Made by a program: the position numbers and the translations under genes. The notes below the pieces were generated by a model. It searched no databases, had not been told where the DNA came from, and saw only the letters and a program-made list of their open reading frames with translations. Below, piece after piece: positions 27,338-34,578 of a stretch of 64,000 bases of DNA. The stretch spans positions 186,001-250,000 of the forward strand of contig NZ_JAIXUB010000015.1 in the NCBI RefSeq assembly GCF_027484205.1. Reading direction: 5' to 3'. This stretch comes from Flavobacterium sp. Its GTDB lineage: Bacteria; Bacteroidota; Bacteroidia; Flavobacteriales; Flavobacteriaceae. Numbering within the stretch: the first letter of the stretch is position 1; each line of letters starts with the position of its first letter.

Positions 27338-27457
27338 TGAAATTACATTTGATTGCAAAAATACAAAAGTACTATTTTGTTTCAGACAATATGTGAAAGG
27401 TTTTATAAATGTTAGAACTTGAAAATTACTTTGTATAAAATCCTAATTTGAAATCGT

Positions 27458-27465
27458 TATCTTTG
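27458..27465 (+). promoter_or_regulatory. Bacteroidetes -7 box before threonine dehydrogenase
   Basis: TATCTTTG fits TAnnTTTG and ends 19 bases before the ATG at 27485. A TTTG lies upstream at 27430-27433, but the spacer of 24 bases is longer than usual. Confidence 0.45.
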
Positions 27466-27484
27466 TTTTACAAACAAACAAACT

Positions 27485-28426
27485 ATGACTACTAAAATTT
27501 TAATTATCGGTGCTTGCGGACAAATAGGCACTGAGTTAACCACTAAATTAAGAAGTATTTACGGAAATGATAATGTTATTGCTTCGGATATTCGAAAATT
27601 AAATAATGATATTGTAAACAACGGAATTTTTGAAGTTGTCAATGCTTTAGATTACAATCAAATTGAGCATTTAATCGAACAATATCAAATTACAGATGTT
27701 TATTTAATGGCGGCATTACTTTCTGCTACAGCCGAAAAAAATCCTGCTTTTGCATGGGATTTGAACATGAATTCTTTATTTCACGTATTGAATTTGGCGA
27801 AAGCCGGAAAAATAAAAAAGATATTTTGGCCTTCAAGTATAGCGGTTTTTGGACCAACAACTCCAAGAGAAAATACACCTCAGTTTACGATAATGGAACC
27901 CACAACAGTGTATGGAATTTCTAAACAAACTGGCGAACGCTGGTGTGAATATTACCACCATCAATATGGCGTTGATGTTAGAAGTATTCGTTATCCTGGA
28001 TTAATTAGTTGGACTACTGAACCTGGTGGCGGAACTACAGATTATGCTGTAGATATTTATCACAAAGCATTAGAAAAAGGTAGTTTTGAATGTTTCCTTT
28101 CAGAAGATACTAAATTGCCAATGATGTATATGGACGATGCCATTCGTGCCACAGTTGAAATTATGCAAGCTAAATCGGAAGATGTTAAAATTCGTTCGTC
28201 ATATAATTTATCGGGAATTAGTTTTACGCCAGAGGAAATTGCTACTGAAATTAAAAAACATATTCCAAATTTCACTATTTCATACAAACCAGATTTTCGT
28301 CAGAAGATTGCTGATAGTTGGCCTGCATCGATTGATGATTCTTCTGCTAGAGCAGATTGGGGTTGGAAACATCAATATGAAATGGATTCCATGACGGAAG
28401 TGATGTTAGAGAATTTAAGGAAGTAA
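27485..28426 (+). CDS. tdh: L-threonine 3-dehydrogenase, SDR type
   Basis: This 313-residue NAD-dependent enzyme oxidises L-threonine to 2-amino-3-ketobutyrate. It belongs to the extended SDR (UDP-galactose-epimerase-like) form, not the zinc medium-chain form. The Rossmann loop is GACGQIGTEL near residue 9. The catalytic Ser/Tyr/Lys are in IFWPSSIAVFGPTTP and TVYGISKQTGE. The segment RYPGLISWTTEPGGGTTDYAVDIYH is characteristic of the flavobacterial and archaeal-like enzyme. No kbl gene is adjacent. It is followed by the repeat cluster. Confidence 0.9.
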   Translation: MTTKILIIGACGQIGTELTTKLRSIYGNDNVIASDIRKLNNDIVNNGIFEVVNALDYNQIEHLIEQYQITDVYLMAALLSATAEKNPAFAWDLNMNSLFHVLNLAKAGKIKKIFWPSSIAVFGPTTPRENTPQFTIMEPTTVYGISKQTGERWCEYYHHQYGVDVRSIRYPGLISWTTEPGGGTTDYAVDIYHKALEKGSFECFLSEDTKLPMMYMDDAIRATVEIMQAKSEDVKIRSSYNLSGISFTPEEIATEIKKHIPNFTISYKPDFRQKIADSWPASIDDSSARADWGWKHQYEMDSMTEVMLENLRK

Positions 28427-28437
28427 GGTTTTAGAAA

Positions 28438-28556
28438 AGGTCTTCGACAGGCTCAGACTGACAGTAGGTTTTTTCGATTGGCTATTTTTAAATGGATGTT
28501 TATTTTTATACAGAACTCAATTGATTACGAATTGTCACACTGAGCCTGTCGAAGTG
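28438..28556. repeat. Dispersed repeat element, copy 1
   Basis: The copy has inverted arms about 22 bases long, CTTCGACAGGCTCAGACTGA at the left and CACACTGAGCCTGTCGAAG at the right. The core includes AAATGGATG and CAATTGATTACGAATTGTC. It is nearly identical to copy 2, so they share the same core subtype (type A). Copy 1 lies directly before the GIY-YIG remnant. Confidence 0.9.
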
Positions 28557-28577
28557 CTATTCTAATAAATTAATTTA

Positions 28578-28885
28578 ATGAAAACATACTTTGTTTATAT
28601 TCTTAAATTTATTATGCAGGTTTTACTAATGATTTAGAAAGAAGATTAGGCGAACATCATTCAGGAAAGAATAAAGATTGCTACACATTTAATAAACGAC
28701 CAATTGAACTAATGTGGTTTGAAACTTTTAATGATGTTTTAAATGCTATTGCAATAGAAAAACAAATAAAGGGTTGGAGTAGAAGGAAAAAAGAAGCTTT
28801 GATAAGTCAAGATTGGGATAAACTTGTTTTGTATTCTAAAAATTACACCCAATTTGGAAATGGGTCTTCGACAGGCTCAGACTGA
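28578..28885 (+). pseudogene. GIY-YIG nuclease family gene with an internal deletion and frameshift
   Basis: The first ten codons read MKTYFVYILK, the normal GIY strand. The sequence then jumps to a different frame reading YYAGFTNDLERRLGEHHSGK and continues to KRPIELMWFETFNDVLNAI, KQIKGWSRRKKEALI and DWDKLVLYSKN. About five residues (expected CSDGS-like) are missing and the frame shifts at about 28608. Intact relatives are small UPF0213-like GIY-YIG proteins. The second frame runs into copy 2 of the repeat and stops there at TGA 28883-28885, so the final residues (SSTGSD) come from repeat DNA. The gene is bracketed by near-identical repeat copies. Confidence 0.85.
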
Positions 28886-28980
28886 CAGTAGGTTTTTTTG
28901 ATTGGCTTTTTTTAAATGGATGTTTATTTTTATACAGAACTCAATTGATTACGAATTGTCACATTGAGCTTGTTGAAGTG
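28862..28980. repeat. Dispersed repeat element, copy 2
   Basis: Nearly identical to copy 1 over about 119 bases, at an offset of 424 bases. The right arm is slightly degenerate (CACATTGAGCTTGTTGAAG). It overlaps the end of the GIY-YIG remnant. Confidence 0.9.
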
Positions 28981-28997
28981 GTTTGAGTTTAAAAAGA

Positions 28998-29115
28998 GGT
29001 CTTCGACAAGCTTAGACTGACAATTGGTTTTTGAATTGGATTTAGTAAAAAAGCAACGATTAATATTCAAAATACAATTGATTATGTGTATTGTTATACT
29101 AAACTTGTCGAAGTG
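28998..29115. repeat. Dispersed repeat element, copy 3
   Basis: The left arm is CTTCGACAAGCTTAGACTGA and the right arm ends ACTAAACTTGTCGAAGTG. The core differs from copies 1 and 2 but keeps CAATTGATTA. A short linker GTTTGAGTTTAAAAAGA joins it to copy 2, and a similar linker precedes copy 4. Confidence 0.85.
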
Positions 29116-29130
29116 ATTTGAGTTTAAAAA

Positions 29131-29264
29131 GATATCTTCAAACTCTAGACGTTTCGGGACAGACTGACATTGCATATTGAAATTGGCTCTTTTGCTAAAT
29201 ATAACTTTATCTTTTCAGTAAAATCAATTGATTACGAATTGTCACACTGAGCTTGTCGAAGTGG
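29131..29264. repeat. Dispersed repeat element, copy 4
   Basis: The left arm is degenerate (it reads TCTTCAAACTCTAGACG, then GACAGACTGACATTGC). The right arm is intact (CACACTGAGCTTGTCGAAG). Its core (ATATTGAAATTGGCT) is shared with copy 5, a second core subtype (type B). The NTF2-like gene ends just past it. Confidence 0.85.
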
Positions 29265-29270
29265 TACCTA

Positions 29271-29753
29271 CTACTTTTTCAACTTATCAATCAAAGCATC
29301 TTCTATAGGTGCTTTTGTTTTTACTACTTCGTTCGTGTTGTCATTTGGAATGGTCATTGAAAGAACGTAATGTTTTATTTTCCATTCTTTTTTAACTTTT
29401 ATTAAAACGCCTGAACCTCTACAAATTTTCATTTGGGTATTTAGTAGTTCATCAAACCAAGCTGTTTTTCCATCTTTAGAAAAGTAAATATTTCGTTCTA
29501 ATGCAGTAAAACTCCATGCTTTTCCTTTGTCAAAGTAAGGTTTTGCAAAAGCAATGAATTGTGGTTTGGTCCAATTTTCTGTAGCATCAGTTCCAATGTA
29601 GATGGAATCATCGTGAAGTACGCTGAAATAGTTTTCAAAGTTGGCTTCCGCCGCTGCTTTGTGCCAATTGTCTAGTAATGTGTTTATGGTTTGCTTGTCT
29701 TGAGCTACAGAAAATTGTGTACTGAGAATTAGAAAAAGGAGTATTTTTTTCAT
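29271..29753 (-). CDS. Exported NTF2-like (SnoaL fold) protein
   Basis: This 160-residue protein has a signal peptide MKKILLFLILSTQFSVAQ and one NTF2/SnoaL-like domain. Landmarks include LLDNWHKAAAEANFENYFSVLHDDSIYIGTDATENW, FAKPYFDKGKAW and GVLIKVKKEWKIKHYVLSMTIPND. This is the pattern of the flavobacterial nuclear transport factor 2 family proteins, of unknown periplasmic role. The start at 29753 is chosen because the signal peptide begins there; an upstream open stretch lacks one. The gene sits between repeat copies 4 and 5. Confidence 0.82.
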   Translation of the reverse strand: MKKILLFLILSTQFSVAQDKQTINTLLDNWHKAAAEANFENYFSVLHDDSIYIGTDATENWTKPQFIAFAKPYFDKGKAWSFTALERNIYFSKDGKTAWFDELLNTQMKICRGSGVLIKVKKEWKIKHYVLSMTIPNDNTNEVVKTKAPIEDALIDKLKK

Positions 29754-29814
29754 GGAGTTTGTTTTGATAAAAATAGGAATTTTTAAACACAAAAGGCACA
29801 AAAGTTTAAATAAA

Positions 29815-29935
29815 GGTCTTTGACAGGCTCAGACTGACATTGCATATTGAAATTGGCTATTTTGCAAAGTAGAACTTTATTTTTTCAACAAAAATCAATT
29901 TATTACGGATTGTCACGCTGAGCTTGTCGAAGTGG
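29815..29935. repeat. Dispersed repeat element, copy 5
   Basis: This has the same core subtype as copy 4 (ATATTGAAATTGGCT, then TCAATTTATTACGGATTGTC). The left arm is CTTTGACAGGCTCAGACTGA and the right arm CACGCTGAGCTTGTCGAAG. It lies between the NTF2-like and ammonium-transporter genes. Confidence 0.88.
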
Positions 29936-29980
29936 TTTGAGTTTTTGTAAAGTTTTTGTTGCAGTCTTTTTAATTTGGAG

Positions 29981-31312
29981 TTAAAACTTCTCGCCGTGTT
30001 GGGATAAGTCTAAACCTAAATCTTCTGATTCTTCCGTTACTCTTATTGGGATGATTTTGTTGGTTACTTTGAATAGTAAATACGCACCACCAAAAGTAAA
30101 TACCGAAACTAAAACCAATGCCATCATGTGGTGAGCAAAAACACCCCAACCACCATGAAGTAAACTGGCATTTTCTCCTTGGGCGAAGATTGCGGTTAAA
30201 ATCATTCCCATAATTCCGCCTACGCCGTGACAAGCGAAAACGTCTAGTGTGTCGTCTATTTGCTTTAGCTTTTTCCAATTGACCATTTTATTGGAAACGA
30301 TTGCTCCAATGAATCCGAAGAAAATACTTTGTGGAATGGTAATAAATCCTGCTGATGGCGTGATGACAACTAAACCAACAACTGCTCCAATACAAGCTCC
30401 AAGTGCGGAAACTTTTCTTCCGTTTAGTCTATCAAAAAACACCCACGTCATCATAGCTGATGCTGAGGCGATTGTTGTTGTTGCAAAAGCCATTGCTGCT
30501 GTTGCATTTGCTGCAAGCGCTGAACCTGCATTAAAACCAAACCAACCAAACCAAAGCAATCCAGTTCCAAGAAGTACAAAAGGAATGTTGGTTGGAATGT
30601 GTTCGCTGTTTTTTCTTTTGCCTAAAACAATGACTCCTGCTAATGCTGCGAAACCTGCGCTCATGTGCACCACTGTACCTCCAGCGAAATCCTTTACGCC
30701 GAAATAACTACCTAATAGGCCGTGAGGATGCCAAATCATGTGGCATAACGGAGCGTAAATACAAACTGTAAACAAACAAATAAATAAGAGGAAAGAGATA
30801 AAGCGAATACGCTCGGCTAAAGCGCCGGTTATGATTGCAGGCGTAATCACAGCAAATTTCATTTGGAAAAGGGCAAAAAGAATGAATGGAATACTTGAAC
30901 CTAATGCTTTGTGAGGCAAAAGTTCTACTTGATCAAAAAATGCAAATTCTAGTGGATTTCCGATGATTCCATAATAAGTTCCGTTGAGGTTGATGCCTAT
31001 TGGACTTCCAAAAGACAAACTAAAACCTACAGTAACCCAAAGCAAACTCACCACGCCAAGGCAAATAAAACTTTTGAGCATGGTTGAAATTACATTTTTC
31101 TTGCCTACCATTCCGCCATAGAAAAAAGATAATCCTGGTGTCATTAGTAAAACCAAGCACGACGCTGTAAGCAACCAAGCTACATCAGCGTAGTTAATGG
31201 TGTTGGCTTCATTGAATTGAGAAGTTGGTAGTTGGTGTTGCCAAAACAAACCTGTTATTGCTACTACAGCGATAATTACAAAAGCCGATATCCAACGTTT
31301 TTCTAAACCCAT
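29981..31312 (-). CDS. amtB: Ammonium transporter (Amt family)
   Basis: This 443-residue polytopic membrane protein of the Amt/MEP/Rh family conducts ammonium. Family signatures are ADVAWLLTASCLVLLMTPGLSFFYGGMVGKKN, HMIWHPHGLLGS and DFAGGTVVHMSAGFAALAG. Later it has WFGWFGFNAGS and FACHGVGGIMGMILTAIFA. The twin pore histidines are the His of VVHMSAG and of DVFACHGVG. About 11 helices can be drawn. The C-terminal tail is short and basic. No glnK (P-II) gene is adjacent, unlike many amt operons. Two inverted repeats lie just upstream of the start. Confidence 0.95.
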   Translation of the reverse strand: MGLEKRWISAFVIIAVVAITGLFWQHQLPTSQFNEANTINYADVAWLLTASCLVLLMTPGLSFFYGGMVGKKNVISTMLKSFICLGVVSLLWVTVGFSLSFGSPIGINLNGTYYGIIGNPLEFAFFDQVELLPHKALGSSIPFILFALFQMKFAVITPAIITGALAERIRFISFLLFICLFTVCIYAPLCHMIWHPHGLLGSYFGVKDFAGGTVVHMSAGFAALAGVIVLGKRKNSEHIPTNIPFVLLGTGLLWFGWFGFNAGSALAANATAAMAFATTTIASASAMMTWVFFDRLNGRKVSALGACIGAVVGLVVITPSAGFITIPQSIFFGFIGAIVSNKMVNWKKLKQIDDTLDVFACHGVGGIMGMILTAIFAQGENASLLHGGWGVFAHHMMALVLVSVFTFGGAYLLFKVTNKIIPIRVTEESEDLGLDLSQHGEKF

Positions 31313-31332
31313 TTTTATTTATTTAAACAACA

Positions 31333-31377
31333 TACCCTAAAAATAATAGGGTAAAATTATAAAAATAGTGCTATTTT
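31333..31377 (-). promoter_or_regulatory. Inverted repeats upstream of the ammonium transporter
   Basis: TACCCTA (31333-31339) and TAGGGTA (31347-31353) form a 7-bp stem with a 7-base loop, 20 bases before the amt start. A second dyad, AAAATAG-TG-CTATTTT, is at 31362-31377. These could be operators or leader hairpins for nitrogen control. The rest of the gap to 31610 is AT-rich and shows no gene. Confidence 0.45.
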
Positions 31378-31610
31378 AAAGTTATTTTGAATAAAAAAGT
31401 AGGGCTAAAAATTAATTTTTATTAAATATGAGGACAAACTTTAATTTTTTTGAAATTATTAAAATTATATTGGGTTATTTTAATGATGTGGTAATTTTTT
31501 GAGTTATGAGTGTTGAATTATTTCTTGTACTAAACGTTAAATAACGACTTTACCAGTTTTTAAAGCGTTACCTTACACTATCTTGTCTAATCAAGTGTTG
31601 GGAATGTAGT

Positions 31611-32204
31611 ATGGATGCGAATTTTGAAATCTTGATTGCGAGTTATATGGAACATAAAGTGGGAATTGCCGACCATTTTTTGAGTGATGATTTGTGTTAT
31701 CATTTAAAAGCCAATATGCTTGCTTTGAACGATGACCAAAAGATGATTACAGCTGGCGTTGGCAACGACGGAATTATGGTTTTTGACGATTTGATAAGAA
31801 ATGACAAAATTTATTGGTTGGACAAAGCCCACAACAACTGCCACGAAACGGAATTTCTAGAAAAGATAGAAGCGTTTATTGTGTACCTAAACGAAACGTG
31901 TTTTACTAACATAAAAAGCTATGAGTTTCATTACTCGTTGTATGAAATTGGTAGTTTTTACCGAGCGCATTTAGACCAATTTGAAGACGACAACAAACGT
32001 CAATTTTCGATGGTGAGTTACCTAAACCCACATTGGAATACAAAAGATGGTGGCGAACTTTTTATACACCAAAAACCCAAAAACCAAGCCATTGCACCGA
32101 TGCAAGGAAAAACGGTTTTCTTTAAAAGCGACGAACTTCAACACGAAGTTTTAGTTACCAATGAAAGAAGGTTCAGTGTTACGGGTTGGTTGAAGAGAGG
32201 TTAG
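31611..32204 (+). CDS. 2-oxoglutarate/Fe(II) oxygenase, prolyl 4-hydroxylase-like
   Basis: This 197-residue protein has the jelly-roll Fe(II) oxygenase core. The iron-binding His and Asp are in FYRAHLDQFEDD. The distal His is in DELQHEVLVTNERRFSVTGWLKR, which also supplies the 2-oxoglutarate-binding Arg. The segment QFSMVSYLNPHWNTKDGGELFIH matches P4Hc-domain proteins (SM2A/egl-nine-like SM00702 group). Bacterial homologues include PiuC-like and ribosomal or translation-factor hydroxylases, and the target here is not known. It converges on the restriction island; its stop is one base from the stop of the DUF2357 gene. Confidence 0.88.
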   Translation: MDANFEILIASYMEHKVGIADHFLSDDLCYHLKANMLALNDDQKMITAGVGNDGIMVFDDLIRNDKIYWLDKAHNNCHETEFLEKIEAFIVYLNETCFTNIKSYEFHYSLYEIGSFYRAHLDQFEDDNKRQFSMVSYLNPHWNTKDGGELFIHQKPKNQAIAPMQGKTVFFKSDELQHEVLVTNERRFSVTGWLKRG

Positions 32205-32205
32205 G

Positions 32206-34572
32206 TTATTTTAAAACTTTTACTTTATTTCTCATTAAATTACTTAGTGAAACAGTAAAAGGCATACCGATTTTTGAATAAGGATTCTTTATAATTTCTT
32301 GTATCTTTTTGTATTCTTCTAATTCTTTAAAATTCCAACTTACATTATCAAATTCTTGAGCTGTTACTTTCTGAATATCAATAGCGAGATAATAATCCTT
32401 TGGTTTCTTTGATGGTGGATATTTTAGTTCATCTAAATGATTGGCAGAAAATACTTTTGGACCTTTGCTCTTTATTTCATACAAATCAGAGGCATTGGGT
32501 TCTCCACTTTTTCTTAGTAACAAATATTTTGCGTTAACGACTTCATTGGAGAACTCTAGTGAACCAATTTCTTCATCCATTCGGAAAATGTATTTTTTAT
32601 TTTCCTCATACCATTTAAATCTGTCAGGAGTTGTTGCGTAACCTACTATTACAAAAGTGTCGTCAGGGATCAATTTTATACCACTTAAATATTCTGGAAT
32701 TGGCTCATGAAGAATATTATTGTCTTCTTTATCAATTTGGTAAATTTGATGGGCTTTATGACTTACATTTTCTCTTTGTGATGCTCTGTCTAACAAGTGG
32801 TCAATAACTAAATCAATAAATTTAGATAATTCGGATATGTCATTGTTTCGTCCAGTTGGATTTATTGAAAAAGCACCTAAACCAGGAATGATTTCGTGAA
32901 AACCTCTGATTTCTTTTTTTTCTGTACCTGGATATAAAACATAAGCACCTCCCGATCTTCTAATTGCATCTTTATAAGCGTGCATCTTTAACAAATCTGC
33001 GTTTTTGTAAATTCCTTTCCGCTCATTATTTTCCTCTTGTTCTATTAAATCATTATCAATAGAAGTTTGAATTTGGAATTGGGTTACTTTATATTTTGCA
33101 TCGAAATGAATATGTACAATAAGCTCTTGTTTTTCAGCATCTTTTTCTTTTAACATTGCTGGCCAAACTGATAATGTATAATCTGGTCTTAAAGTAGTTG
33201 TATAACTACCGGCTTGCTCGTCAGTATATTTTGTGCCACCTTTAAAGGAACGATTGTATGAGAATTTTATTTTTAATTCTCTGTTTTCTGTAATAAAATC
33301 TCCGTACAAAGCAGTGTGCTTTCCTTGTTTTACCATTACATTCAAACCGTCTTTGGTAGGTTCTATTAAATGATTGTAAGATTGTTCATCGTGCTCTATA
33401 TCTTTAATTTTGAATTTAGACTTGAATAGATCATACAATGTGAAAAACAACCAATATTCGTATAAAGTAGCAATATCTCTTTTACCAGCTTTATAAACAT
33501 CATCGCCGCCCTTCCAAACTAATTTAGCAGCTAAATCAAATTGTAACCATGTACTTAAAATTTCACGATAACCACTTTTTCTTTGTAAAACTGGGCTGTT
33601 TAATTTTAATGACGTTGGTCTGGATATATCTTTAAAGAAAGATTGGCTTAAATAGCTATCTAGTTTTGTAACCAAATTGGTTGCTTCAATAGACGGTCTT
33701 GTATATCCTTTATTTTTGAAGTACTGTTGACAATCTTCTGCAAATCTTAAAAAAACTTCTAAGGCATATTTTATAAATCGATTTTCAGGTGTATCTGTGT
33801 GTTCAATTTTTCTGAAACTATTTATTTTATTAGGTATTGATTTAATACCTGATTTATATAAGGGATGTGATGCTTGTAAAGGGATTCTATTTGAACCCGA
33901 TGTTATTTGCTTAGTAGCAGCATTGTTGAATCTTTTTATTCTAAGGATGTCTAACTCTTCTTCCTCCGTATCCCAATTGGTTTTAGGAGAAGCTATAATT
34001 TTTAATACTGCTTCTTCAAAATCTTTGTTTTGAATGATAGCATTAATAAAACTAAATCTTTGGTAAATCGTTTCGTTGTCTCTTGAAAAGTCTGTTTCAA
34101 AATTTTGTTCTATCGGTGAATTGATTTGCATTAAAAGTTCGGTACACTTATCAGTTATGTCTTTTAACATAAAACGATAGTTTTCGCGGTAACTTTTATC
34201 AAGTTCTATATCAAACTTTGTTGCTAGAACTTCAATAGTAATTGTAAATTCTTTGCCTTCTTGTGTAATATCGGTAACAAATAATGTAAGTGTCCCTACA
34301 TAGATATTTGGCACAATTCTTCCTAGTGATGCCTCACGCTTTGATTGTGAAACTACACCATCAATACTACAATTTAAGCGGTATTTTTTATTGGTAAAGG
34401 CATATTCATAGTTGTTACCTTCCAAAATTTGAAAGGTACTTTCTCCATATTCATTTGCTTCGTCTTCTGTAATTTCAAAAATTCTCGCTTTGTTCTCTGG
34501 ATAGATTTCTAAAAAGTCAGTCTCGTTGAAGAATGTTAATGGTATTTGAATATGTTGTTTGGTTTCTAGCAT
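32206..34572 (-). CDS. McrC-like DUF2357 restriction nuclease subunit
   Basis: This 788-residue protein has an N-terminal region of mixed beta strands (DUF2357, about residues 1-340) and a C-terminal nuclease domain. The nuclease shows TLRPDYTLSVWPAML near residue 460 and VHIHFDAKYKV near residue 490, a PD-(D/E)XK pattern in which the Asp and Lys of DAKYK complete the site. Proteins of this kind act as the DNA-cutting partner of an McrB-like AAA+ GTPase, and that gene is six bases upstream. The final about 160 residues may be a separate accessory domain. The likely counterpart is YdjA of the BsuMI system. Confidence 0.85.
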   Translation of the reverse strand: MLETKQHIQIPLTFFNETDFLEIYPENKARIFEITEDEANEYGESTFQILEGNNYEYAFTNKKYRLNCSIDGVVSQSKREASLGRIVPNIYVGTLTLFVTDITQEGKEFTITIEVLATKFDIELDKSYRENYRFMLKDITDKCTELLMQINSPIEQNFETDFSRDNETIYQRFSFINAIIQNKDFEEAVLKIIASPKTNWDTEEEELDILRIKRFNNAATKQITSGSNRIPLQASHPLYKSGIKSIPNKINSFRKIEHTDTPENRFIKYALEVFLRFAEDCQQYFKNKGYTRPSIEATNLVTKLDSYLSQSFFKDISRPTSLKLNSPVLQRKSGYREILSTWLQFDLAAKLVWKGGDDVYKAGKRDIATLYEYWLFFTLYDLFKSKFKIKDIEHDEQSYNHLIEPTKDGLNVMVKQGKHTALYGDFITENRELKIKFSYNRSFKGGTKYTDEQAGSYTTTLRPDYTLSVWPAMLKEKDAEKQELIVHIHFDAKYKVTQFQIQTSIDNDLIEQEENNERKGIYKNADLLKMHAYKDAIRRSGGAYVLYPGTEKKEIRGFHEIIPGLGAFSINPTGRNNDISELSKFIDLVIDHLLDRASQRENVSHKAHQIYQIDKEDNNILHEPIPEYLSGIKLIPDDTFVIVGYATTPDRFKWYEENKKYIFRMDEEIGSLEFSNEVVNAKYLLLRKSGEPNASDLYEIKSKGPKVFSANHLDELKYPPSKKPKDYYLAIDIQKVTAQEFDNVSWNFKELEEYKKIQEIIKNPYSKIGMPFTVSLSNLMRNKVKVLK

Positions 34573-34578
34573 ATTTCT

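Noticed and set aside
28930..29175. A minus-strand frame of 81 residues in the repeat cluster
   Set aside because: It consists of repeat copies 2, 3 and part of 4 read through; the repeated peptide SNHFDK/SNHFNK only mirrors the DNA repeats.
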